Of a DNA stretch of 11,169 nucleotides, positions 1-5,802 are shown piece after piece (within the stretch, counting starts at the first letter, position 1; each line of letters opens with the position of its first letter). The translations under genes were made by a program, and so were the position numbers. Under the pieces are notes generated by a model, which was not told where the DNA came from, did no database searches, and worked only from the letters and a program-made list of their open reading frames with translations. This stretch comes from JBFHNV01 sp965365655 (GTDB lineage: Bacteria > Pseudomonadota > Gammaproteobacteria > HK1), in NCBI GenBank assembly GCA_965365655.1, contig CBDUCN010000158.1, positions 1 through 11,169 on the forward strand, given 5' to 3'.

Positions 1-140
1 TATCGGACGCGCCACGACGCGCATCCTCGGTGCGCCAGGAACGCAATGATTGAATCGGTGCCCCGGATCTCCGATCCTGCCGCTGCCGCTCGGCCCGCAC
101 GACGGCGGCGCGGCGCAAACGAAACCACCGGGGGAATCAC

Positions 141-1196
141 ATGGCCGTTTCCAGCACGTTCATCATCTGCACGCGCGAGGTCAAGCGCGGCAAGTACATC
201 GCCGAGCCGGGCGAGACGACGTTCCTGCGCGTCTCGAAGTCGGCCACGACCTACGGGCCCGGGCAGGCGAAACGCCGTGAGAGCTGGCGCAAGGCGCTGC
301 GCGCCGCGGCGGACGGGGAGGAGGACGCGATCACCGGCTCGCGCGGCGAGGTGCTGGTGTTCGTGCACGGCTACAACAACGACATCGAGACCGTGCTCTG
401 GCGCACGCGCACGCTGCAGTCGACGCTCTCGGCCCAGGGCTGGCGCGGCGTCGTCGTGGGCTTCGACTGGCCCAGCGACAACTCCACGCTGAACTACCTG
501 GAAGACCGCTCGGATGCCGCCGCGGTTGCGATGGAGCTGGTGCGCGAGAGCCTGGACCTGCTGGTCAGCGCGCAGCTCGACAGCGCCGACGGCGGTGACG
601 ACACGCCGCCGTGCAAGCTCAACGTGCACCTGCTCGGCCACTCCACCGGCGCCTACGTGATCATGGAGGCGTTCGCGCAGGCCGAGAAGAAGCGCGAGTT
701 CTTCCAGAAGCCGTGGCGGATCGGCCAGGTGGCCCTGATCGGCGGCGACATCTCCAGCGACTCGCTGTCCGCGAGCTCGGACTGGAGCAACCCCATGTTC
801 CGCCGCATCATGCGCCTGACCAACTACTCCAACGGCTTCGACAAGGTGCTGGGCGTGTCCAACGCGAAGCGCCTGGGTACCGCGCCCCGCGTCGGTCGCG
901 TCGGCCTGCCGCCGGACGCGCCGCGCAAGGCGGTGAACGTCGACTGCAGCCATTACTTCGCGACCAAGGATCCGGACCAGTCGACCTTCACCGGCACCTT
1001 CAACCACTCCTGGCACATCGGCGACGAGAAGTTCGCGCTCGACCTCGCGCTCACGCTGGAGGGGGAAATCGACCGTTCGGTGATCCCCACCCGCAGCCGT
1101 GCGCCGGACGGCAGCCTGGCCCTGAGCGCGGAGGGTGGGCGACCGCAGTTCCAGGCGCGCTGGGACGCGACGGGCCGGATGGAAGACGCGCCCTGA
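141..1196 (+). CDS. Alpha/beta-hydrolase of the DUF900 (COG4782-like) type
   Basis: 351-residue predicted serine hydrolase (esterase/lipase superfamily) with no signal peptide or membrane segment, so probably cytosolic. The visible core is a strand followed by the oxyanion-loop motif HGYNN (residues 76-80), then FDWPS (108-112) and YLEDR (119-123), which are typical of DUF900 proteins. The nucleophile elbow GHSTG (166-170) places the catalytic serine at Ser168. Asp203 in GGDISSD and His289 or His292 in HSWH are candidates for the rest of the triad; that assignment is inference. The ATG at 141 is chosen because a GGGGGA ribosome site lies at 130-135. It is followed by converging minus-strand genes, so it is a single-gene unit as far as the window shows. 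The substrate cannot be read from sequence. The family assignment is fairly secure; the physiological role is unknown. Confidence 0.85.
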   Translation: MAVSSTFIICTREVKRGKYIAEPGETTFLRVSKSATTYGPGQAKRRESWRKALRAAADGEEDAITGSRGEVLVFVHGYNNDIETVLWRTRTLQSTLSAQGWRGVVVGFDWPSDNSTLNYLEDRSDAAAVAMELVRESLDLLVSAQLDSADGGDDTPPCKLNVHLLGHSTGAYVIMEAFAQAEKKREFFQKPWRIGQVALIGGDISSDSLSASSDWSNPMFRRIMRLTNYSNGFDKVLGVSNAKRLGTAPRVGRVGLPPDAPRKAVNVDCSHYFATKDPDQSTFTGTFNHSWHIGDEKFALDLALTLEGEIDRSVIPTRSRAPDGSLALSAEGGRPQFQARWDATGRMEDAP

Positions 1197-1199
1197 CGG

Positions 1200-1252
1200 G
1201 GCGCCGCGGCGCCGACGCGGGAGGCCCGGCCTCCACGCTGGCGGCTACCGCC
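1200..1252. terminator. GC-rich hairpin cluster after the hydrolase gene
   Basis: Three short inverted repeats follow the hydrolase stop codon: a 14-bp palindrome GGCGCCGCGGCGCC at 1200-1213, GAGGC/GCCTC at 1221-1233, and GGCGG/CCGCC at about 1240-1252. There is no U-tract, so this would be at best a Rho-assisted or weak terminator. In DNA this rich in GC some of these pairings are expected by chance. Confidence 0.3.
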
Positions 1253-1400
1253 GGTGATGGAGACCTGCCTCGTGGGATTCGTGTGCAGTCGCGAAAGTGT
1301 CGGCACCCGTGCCCGGCTTCCGCGTCATCGCCGCACGGCCCGATGGCTACGGTTCTCGCATCAGGCCCCATGGGCCGCCGATCGAGATAGAGCGGTGCAC

Positions 1401-1426
1401 GGGGAATCCGGATGTTCGGATTGCCC
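1401..1426. terminator. Stem-loop between convergent genes
   Basis: Positions 1401-1410 and 1417-1426 pair at 9 of 10 positions around a 6-base loop (GATGTT), with one G-G mismatch. The hairpin is 35 bp beyond the stop of the minus-strand sugar dehydrogenase gene and about 205 bp beyond the plus-strand hydrolase stop, a natural place for a bidirectional terminator. No T-run follows on either strand. The remainder of the 265-bp gap 1197-1461 shows no convincing gene. Confidence 0.4.
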
Positions 1427-1461
1427 GTCTGCCGGGCGGTGCCGGCCGGGAGGCGCCGCCG

Positions 1462-2874
1462 TCAGCGCGGCACGAGCTTCCACACCTTGCCGGTGTCGCC
1501 GACAGGGATCCCCTGTGCGGTCGTCAGCAGGTAGAGCTCGCCATCCGCGTCCTCGCCGAGGCTGTGCAGCCGCTGATCGACCTGGATCAGCCGCTCGAAC
1601 GGCCATGACGCCCTCCACGCCGCCGGCGGCATCGCGACGAACACCTGCCCCGACGGCTTCTCGATCGCCGCGCTGAAGTCGCCGAACACCAGCCTGCCGT
1701 GGAGCGCGGGCAACGCGCTGCCCCGGTACACGAAGCCGCCGACGTTCGCGGTGCCGCGCGGCGTCGCCTTCACCTTCGACCATGGGCGCATCACCGACCA
1801 GTTCGCGTACTCGACCACCGGGTCGCGCATGCGCTCGCCGAGCGCGTCGCGGCGCGGGCATTGCTCGGGCGGGTCGAAGGCGCGCGTTCGGTCGAAGCAG
1901 TGCGTCCCCTCGCGAATCGCCCAGCCGTAGTTGCCCGGGCGGTCGACGAGGTAGATCGTCTCCCACAGCGACTCGGCGACGCCGTTGACGAACAGGTCCC
2001 CGTTGCCGGCGCGGTCGAAGGCCAGGCGAAACGGGTTGCGGAAGCCCCACGCGTAGATCTCGTCGCGCCCTTCCGGCTTGCCGCGGAACACGTTGGTCGG
2101 CGGGATCGCGTAGCCCGGGTGCCCGTGGTCGACGTCGAGGCGCAGGATCTTGCCCTGCAGTCGGCTCGTATCCTGCGCGTAGCGATCGTAGTGATGGAAG
2201 CGCGCCGGGAGCCGGTAGGGATCCTCCTTGATCTCCTTCGCATGGCGATACGCCGCGTCCTTCTCGTCCAGCTTCGGCGCGACGTGGATCTCGGGCACGC
2301 CGTGCACGCCGCCTCCGTCGCCGACGCCGACGTACAGGAAGCCGTCGGGCCCGAACGCGAGGCCGCCGCCGTTGTGCTTGCGGTTGACCCAGTCGATCTC
2401 GAGCAGCACCCGCTCGCTGCCCGCATCGGCCCGGCTCGCGGCCGGATCCGGGACGCGGAACTCCGACAGCCGCCACGTGTAGGCGGTGCTGCCGGTGAAC
2501 GGCGAGTCCGGGCGGCGCGGTGCGCTGTAGGTGACGTAGAACAGCCCGTTGCGTGCGAACGCGGGGTGAAACGCGAGCGCCAGCAGGCCGCGCTCGTCGA
2601 ATGCCTGGAGCAGCGGTGTGAGCCGGTCGCGCAGGTCCAGGAACGGCTCGTCGAGCCGCCGGCCGCGCGCGTCGAGCACGTGAACGACGCCGATCTGGTC
2701 GCCGACCATGCGGCGGCCGCTGCGGTCCGCCGGCGCGGCCAGGAACACCGGGGCGCGAAGGCCTTCCGCGACGAGCTCCAGCCGCACCTCGGGCAGTGTG
2801 CTGCCGGCGCGCTCGGCCGACAGCGGTGCCGTCATGTTCAGCGTGCAGGCGAGGAACAGCAGGAATCGGAGCAA
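1462..2874 (-). CDS. Exported PQQ-dependent sugar (glucose/sorbosone) dehydrogenase-like protein
   Basis: 470-residue beta-propeller protein of the soluble aldose/glucose-sorbosone dehydrogenase family (COG2133/HHIP-like), expected to oxidise a sugar or related alcohol with PQQ in the periplasm. The N-terminus is a signal peptide (hydrophobic residues 3-18, likely cleavage after LSA at 20). Family motifs follow in order: DERGLLALAFHPAF (93-106), KHNGGGLAFGPDG (166-178) with His167 at the position usually assigned as catalytic base, GVGDGGG (183-189), LQGKILRLDVD (239-249), WGFRNPFRLAFD (276-287) and NYGW (315-318). The start is a TTG, supported by GGGAGG (plus positions 2883-2888) eight bases upstream. 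That ribosome site sits inside a small inverted repeat at 2877-2889. ATG at codon 14 would destroy the signal peptide. It is the last gene of the minus-strand array, 119 bp after the aldolase gene. The fold and family look certain; the true substrate, and even PQQ use, are inferred. Confidence 0.85.
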   Translation of the reverse strand: MLRFLLFLACTLNMTAPLSAERAGSTLPEVRLELVAEGLRAPVFLAAPADRSGRRMVGDQIGVVHVLDARGRRLDEPFLDLRDRLTPLLQAFDERGLLALAFHPAFARNGLFYVTYSAPRRPDSPFTGSTAYTWRLSEFRVPDPAASRADAGSERVLLEIDWVNRKHNGGGLAFGPDGFLYVGVGDGGGVHGVPEIHVAPKLDEKDAAYRHAKEIKEDPYRLPARFHHYDRYAQDTSRLQGKILRLDVDHGHPGYAIPPTNVFRGKPEGRDEIYAWGFRNPFRLAFDRAGNGDLFVNGVAESLWETIYLVDRPGNYGWAIREGTHCFDRTRAFDPPEQCPRRDALGERMRDPVVEYANWSVMRPWSKVKATPRGTANVGGFVYRGSALPALHGRLVFGDFSAAIEKPSGQVFVAMPPAAWRASWPFERLIQVDQRLHSLGEDADGELYLLTTAQGIPVGDTGKVWKLVPR

Positions 2875-2876
2875 CG

Positions 2877-2889
2877 CGGGAGCCTCCCG
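2877..2889 (-). promoter_or_regulatory. Ribosome site of the sugar dehydrogenase within a small hairpin
   Basis: On the minus strand CGGGA and TCCCG pair around GGC, so the Shine-Dalgarno GGGAGG that serves the TTG start at 2874 is part of the stem. This could lower translation, but the stem is only 5 bp. Confidence 0.35.
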
Positions 2890-2946
2890 TCAGACGTGTG
2901 GCGTGCGGCGGCGCAGGCTGGCCGCCGCGCGTGGTGCGGTCGCGCA

Positions 2947-2976
2947 CGGTCCCGTCCCGGATCCGGGACGGGACCG
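2947..2976. terminator. Perfect 30-bp palindrome between the aldolase and sugar dehydrogenase genes
   Basis: Every base of 2947-2976 pairs with its mirror base, giving a 13-bp stem with a GATC loop (or a 15-bp palindrome arm as DNA). It begins 18 bp beyond the aldolase stop codon. No U-run follows on the minus strand. A second, mutually exclusive pairing GGACC/GGTCC exists at 2971-2983, and GTGCG/CGCAC pairs at 2934-2947. A 13-bp all-matching stem here is well above chance. It is most likely an intercistronic terminator or attenuator or an mRNA-end stabiliser; a protein-binding site is an alternative. Confidence 0.55.
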
Positions 2977-2993
2977 ATGGTCCGATCGCGCGC

Positions 2994-3821
2994 TCAGTGC
3001 AGGAAGTCGGGGCACTCCTGGACGAGCTGGTCGTACACCGGCTGGAAGTGCAGCCACCCGATGTAGTCGCTGCCCACGTGCTCGCGGCTGTAGCGCGCCG
3101 CCGCATCCGATACGCGGGTGGGCGTGCGCCCGGTGGCCTCCACCATCAGCTGCTGCTGACAGCATCGCTCGAGCGCGATGAACCAGAAGGCCGCGGAGTC
3201 GATGCTGTGGCGGCTGGCGGTCAGCAGCCCGTGGTTCTGGTGGATTGCCGCCTTGACGCCCTTGAACGCGCCTGCGACACGGGTGCCGGCGTCCTCCTCG
3301 ACCGCGACCTGGCCGGCGTCGTCGGTGATCACCACGTGGTCCTCGAAGAACGCGGCCGCGTCCTGGGTGATCGGCTCGAGCGGACGGCCGAGCGCCGCGA
3401 ACGCGGTCCCGTACACGGTGTGGGCATGGCACATGGCCATGATCTCGGGGTGCGCCTCGTGCACCGCCGCGTGCAGCACGAAGCCGGCGCGGTTCAGCGC
3501 GTGGCGGCCTTCGAGCACGGTGCCCTCGTGGTCGGCCAGGATCAGGTTCGACACCCGGACCTGGTCGAAGTGCACGGCCATCGGATTGGTCCAGTACAGG
3601 TCCGGGCGCTCCGGATCGCGCACGGTCAGGTGCCCGGCGAAGCCGTAGTCCAGTCCGTGCGCCGCGAACGCGCGGCACGCAGCCGCGAGACGCTGCTTGC
3701 GATACAGGCGTTCCTCGGCGTGCGTCTGGAATTCCGGGCGCTCGGGGAACACGAGCCCCGGCTGCTCCGGCTGATAGATGGATTCACGATTGCCCAGGTT
3801 GATCATGGTTCGGATCTTCAC
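2994..3821 (-). CDS. Class II aldolase/adducin-family protein
   Basis: 275-residue cytosolic protein with the class II aldolase (fuculose-/ribulose-phosphate aldolase-like) fold, family members of which use a bound divalent metal to cleave or epimerise sugar phosphates. The zinc ligands are visible: CHAHT gives His132 and His134, and HQNHGLL gives His197. By ungapped alignment to E. coli FucA the catalytic acid/base Glu73 falls on Gly113, so classical aldolase chemistry is doubtful. HGLDYGFAGHLTVRDP (55-70) and ITQDAAAFFEDH (151-162) are typical of an adducin-like subgroup whose reaction is poorly known. The GTG at 3821 gives the length shown. ATG at 3806 (residue 6) is an equally possible start, and neither has a strong ribosome site. 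It lies 79 bp after ohr in the same direction. The family call is firm; the substrate is unknown. Confidence 0.85.
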   Translation of the reverse strand: MKIRTMINLGNRESIYQPEQPGLVFPERPEFQTHAEERLYRKQRLAAACRAFAAHGLDYGFAGHLTVRDPERPDLYWTNPMAVHFDQVRVSNLILADHEGTVLEGRHALNRAGFVLHAAVHEAHPEIMAMCHAHTVYGTAFAALGRPLEPITQDAAAFFEDHVVITDDAGQVAVEEDAGTRVAGAFKGVKAAIHQNHGLLTASRHSIDSAAFWFIALERCCQQQLMVEATGRTPTRVSDAAARYSREHVGSDYIGWLHFQPVYDQLVQECPDFLH

Positions 3822-3836
3822 GTCTCGTTGGTGAGT

Positions 3837-3859
3837 GGCCGCGGCCCGATGCCGCGGCC
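3837..3859. terminator. GC-only 9-bp stem-loop between ohr and the aldolase gene
   Basis: GGCCGCGGC (3837-3845) is exactly complementary to GCCGCGGCC (3851-3859) around the loop CCGAT. It starts 41 bp beyond the ohr stop and ends 15 bp before the aldolase GTG. No U-tract is present. It may limit read-through from ohrR-ohr into the aldolase gene or occlude that gene's ribosome site. Confidence 0.45.
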
Positions 3860-3900
3860 GTCAGTGGGGTTCTGCCGGTCGGGTGCGATTGCTTCAGGCG

Positions 3901-4335
3901 TCACGCGACCGAGAGCTTCACGTCGACGTTCCCGCGCGTCGCGTTGGAGTACGGGCACACCTCGTGCGCGTCGGCGACCAGCTTCTCGGCGGCGGCGCGG
4001 TCCATGCCCGGAATCGACACGGCCAGGGCCACGTCGATCGCGAACGCGCCTTCCTTGCCGGTCATCGGGCCGATGGCGACGTCCGCGGTGATCGAGACGT
4101 CGGCCGGCAGCTTGATCTTCTGGCGGCCGGCAACCGCCTTGATCGCGCCGATGAAGCAGGCCGAGTAGCCCGCCGCGAACAGCTGCTCGGGATTGGTCCC
4201 GGGGCCGCCGTCGCCGCCGAGCTCCTTCGGGGTGGAGAGGGTGAGCTCGAGCCTGCCGTCCGGCGTGCTCGAGGTTCCGGTGCGTCCGCCGGTGGAGGTG
4301 GCTTTCGCGGTGTACAGGGCGCTGTCGATGGTCAT
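3901..4335 (-). CDS. ohr: Organic hydroperoxide resistance peroxidase (Ohr, OsmC/Ohr family)
   Basis: 144-residue thiol peroxidase that reduces organic and lipid hydroperoxides to alcohols in the cytosol, normally recharged by lipoylated proteins. The length is typical of Ohr. The two catalytic cysteines are present: Cys60 in AAGYSACF (peroxidatic) and Cys127 in EVCPYSNATRGN (resolving). The conserved Arg18 (GGRTG) and Glu50 (NPEQLFAAGY) of the Ohr active site are also in place. The ATG at 4335 is preceded by an excellent ribosome site AGAGGAG (plus 4342-4348). The frame stays open upstream to 4434, but that extension overlaps ohrR and has no homology to Ohr. It starts 47 bp after the ohrR stop with no AT-rich promoter between, so co-transcription with ohrR under OhrR control is likely. 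Confidence 0.95.
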   Translation of the reverse strand: MTIDSALYTAKATSTGGRTGTSSTPDGRLELTLSTPKELGGDGGPGTNPEQLFAAGYSACFIGAIKAVAGRQKIKLPADVSITADVAIGPMTGKEGAFAIDVALAVSIPGMDRAAAEKLVADAHEVCPYSNATRGNVDVKLSVA

Positions 4336-4382
4336 GGATGGCTCCTCTGGTTTCGGGAATTCTGGAAGACTGGCGCGCCGGC

Positions 4383-4859
4383 TCACGCCGCCACGCGCTG
4401 CCGGATCTCGTCGCGCAGGCGCTCGAGCCAGCATTTCAGGCGCATGAGCTCGTCGATGTCGCAGCCGGTCGCCCGGGCTGCCAGCTCCGGCACGGCCTCG
4501 GCGCGGCGCCTGAGGGCGCGGCCGCGCCGGGTCAGGTGCAGCCGCACCCGGCGCTCGTCGTCGGTGTCGCGCCGGCGCTCCACGAAGCCGGAGCCTTCAA
4601 GGCGCTTCACGAGCGGGGTCAGCGTGCCGGAGTCGAGCATCAGGCGTTCGCCGAGCCCCGACACGGTGATGCCGTCCTCCTCCCACAGCACCAGCATGGC
4701 CAGGTACTGCGGATAGGTCAGCCCGAGCGGCTCGAGCAGGGGCCGGTACGCCTTCGTCATCGCGAGCGATGTCGAGTAGAGCGCGAAGCACAGCTGCCGG
4801 TCTAGCGACAGCGGGCCGCTGTCGTCGTCGGCGGGCAGGGTCGGGTCGGGGGTGGTCAT
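4383..4859 (-). CDS. ohrR: OhrR, MarR-family organic-peroxide-sensing repressor
   Basis: 158-residue winged-helix repressor that represses ohr until an organic hydroperoxide oxidises its sensor cysteine. The sensor motif is DRQLCFALY, giving Cys24. Tyr28, Tyr38 and Tyr49 keep exactly the spacing from the cysteine seen for Tyr19, Tyr29 and Tyr40 around Cys15 in Bacillus subtilis OhrR. Cys133 (ATGCDIDEL) fits the second cysteine of the 2-Cys type described for Xanthomonas OhrR (Cys22/Cys127); Cys143 is an extra cysteine. The DNA-binding helices lie at about 52-90 and the basic wing (RRRDTDDERRVRL) at about 95-107. The frame is open upstream to 5060, but family alignment and the promoter place the start at ATG 4859. 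That ATG has no ribosome site and coincides with the predicted transcription start, so the message is probably leaderless. It heads the minus-strand array and likely represses itself. Confidence 0.93.
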   Translation of the reverse strand: MTTPDPTLPADDDSGPLSLDRQLCFALYSTSLAMTKAYRPLLEPLGLTYPQYLAMLVLWEEDGITVSGLGERLMLDSGTLTPLVKRLEGSGFVERRRDTDDERRVRLHLTRRGRALRRRAEAVPELAARATGCDIDELMRLKCWLERLRDEIRQRVAA

Positions 4860-4865
4860 GGCAGA

Positions 4866-4894
4866 AATATAGTGCGCGATTAAATTGTACGCAA
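4866..4894 (-). promoter_or_regulatory. Predicted sigma70 promoter of ohrR
   Basis: On the minus strand a -35 TTGCGT (plus 4889-4894) is followed by a 17-bp spacer and a -10 TATATT (plus 4866-4871). Counting from the -10 places +1 on position 4859, the A of the ohrR ATG. The region is conspicuously AT-rich within a GC-rich window. Confidence 0.65.
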
Positions 4895-4901
4895 TATATA
4901 A
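4880..4901. promoter_or_regulatory. Likely OhrR operator
   Basis: An AT-rich imperfect palindrome with core ATTGTACGCAAT (4884-4895) lies flanked by TTAA and TATAA. The half-site TACAATTTAAT on the minus strand resembles the TACAATT/AATTGTA half-sites reported for OhrR operators. It covers the -35 element and spacer of the ohrR promoter, the expected place for an autorepressor. The assignment rests on resemblance and position. Confidence 0.6.
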
Positions 4902-5038
4902 TTCGTCACGCAGGCTCAAGCGTCGCTCGCCGTCCATCGAGGGCGGGCAAGGAACGGACCCCGGGGTGGGGGCGTGGGGGGCCCGATGCCGGGTGGTGTC
5001 GGGAAGTGTGCGAAACCCCACGTCCGCGAACGTGGTGC

Positions 5039-5083
5039 GCGGGCACGATCGAGCGGGCACAATGGTGGCGTTCGATGTGCCCG
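5039..5083. repeat. Short direct and inverted repeats upstream of the small-membrane-protein gene
   Basis: GCGGGCAC occurs at 5039-5046 and 5053-5060 (14-bp period), and its complement GTGCCCG at 5077-5083. The second and third copies can form a 7-bp stem with a 16-base loop, ending 25 bp before the ATG at 5108. A separate dyad CCACGT/ACGTGG lies at 5018-5035. These may be operators for the downstream operon or 5'-leader structure; no clear promoter was found for that operon. Confidence 0.35.
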
Positions 5084-5107
5084 GCGTAGCGGGGCGCCCG
5101 CAGCTTC

Positions 5108-5425
5108 ATGAGCGATCTGGCCATCTGGACCATCCTGGTCGTCGCGATCTACAAGGTCGCGAGCCTGCTGGTCGGGCTCGGATTCGGCTACATGGGCTAC
5201 CGGCTGTTCCTGGCGGGGCTCGAGAGCCCGGCGGGCGATCTGGAGGCGTCGGACGGCTCGCGGAGCGTGAAGCTGAGCCGTGCCGCCCCGGGGACCTTCT
5301 TCGCGCTGTTCGGCGCCGCGGTGGTCGCAGTCGCGATTCTCCAGGGCTTCGATGTCGAGCTGCCTGCCGCGGCGGCTAGCGTCCTCGACCGGCTCCCCGA
5401 GCACCCCCCGATGGCACGCGAATGA
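5108..5425 (+). CDS. Small two-helix membrane protein of unknown function
   Basis: 105 residues, not recognised. The sequence shows a long hydrophobic N-terminal segment (about 5-37, possibly one long or two short helices), a polar linker rich in Glu, Asp, Ser and Arg (38-58), a second membrane segment (about 62-80, APGTFFALFGAAVVAVAIL) and a short polar tail with prolines. No cysteines, catalytic motifs or lipobox are visible. The ATG at 5108 has no good ribosome site. The gene overlaps the next one by the four bases ATGA, which implies translational coupling and a shared function. It lies 248 bp from the divergent ohrR start. It is likely to be an inner-membrane partner or anchor for the two exported products encoded downstream; that role is inferred only from the operon. 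Confidence 0.75.
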   Translation: MSDLAIWTILVVAIYKVASLLVGLGFGYMGYRLFLAGLESPAGDLEASDGSRSVKLSRAAPGTFFALFGAAVVAVAILQGFDVELPAAAASVLDRLPEHPPMARE

Positions 5426-5742
5426 AGCGCGTCGCCGGACTCCTCGTCCTCTCGATCGCGGCGCTCTCGATCGGCGCCTCCGCGCAAACGTCGCCGGCCG
5501 CGAAGTACGCGAACTATTACGCCGCGAGGGATGCCGCCCGGCGCGGTGACTGCAAGGCGGTGGTGGCCCATCTTGACGCGTTCCTCGAGGCGCATCCCTA
5601 CGTGCCCGAGAAGTATCCGGACTTCTACTTCGAGCTGCGGTACGTGAGAAAGCAATGCTCGGGCGGCCTCGTCGTGCGCGGTATCGAGGGCGAGTCCGAA
5701 GGAATCGACCCACTTCCCGAGGATGTTCCGATGACTGAATGA
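5422..5742 (+). CDS. Small exported protein of unknown function
   Basis: 106 residues with a clear signal peptide: MKR followed by a hydrophobic core and a likely cleavage after ASA at 21. The mature part (about 85 residues) begins with helix-forming sequence YANYYAARDAARRGDCKAVVAHLDAFLEAHPYV, reminiscent of a single TPR/Sel1-like helical hairpin. It contains two cysteines, Cys44 and Cys79, which could pair in the periplasm. It ends in an acidic tail (EGESEGIDPLPEDVPMTE). The start overlaps the stop of the upstream membrane-protein gene by four bases (ATGA). The metallopeptidase gene starts 60 bp downstream. I recognise no family. A binding, chaperone or inhibitor-like partner for the peptidase is possible, but nothing in the sequence proves it. 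Confidence 0.75.
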   Translation: MKRVAGLLVLSIAALSIGASAQTSPAAKYANYYAARDAARRGDCKAVVAHLDAFLEAHPYVPEKYPDFYFELRYVRKQCSGGLVVRGIEGESEGIDPLPEDVPMTE

Positions 5743-5802
5743 CGCGTGCGCCGCGCGACGGCGCGGCCAGCGCGCAAAGCCCAGGCGGGCAGGAGGTGAC
5801 GG

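Noticed and set aside
1..140. Possible gene or promoter at the left edge
   Set aside because: Short frames here show no family features, and no convincing -35/-10 pair was found; only the ribosome site at 130-135 is supported.
1361..3106. Long minus-strand frame (581 codons) and a plus-strand frame (1699-3066) across the sugar dehydrogenase
   Set aside because: Both are shadows: Arg/Ala/Pro-rich without motifs, while the 1462-2874 frame carries a full signal peptide and beta-propeller motifs.
4336..4434. N-terminal extension of Ohr by 33 residues
   Set aside because: It overlaps the ohrR coding region. ATG 4335 has a strong ribosome site and gives the standard family length.
4860..5060. N-terminal extension of OhrR by 67 residues
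   Set aside because: The extension would be read through the AT-rich promoter/operator, is not OhrR-like, and the family begins close to ATG 4859.
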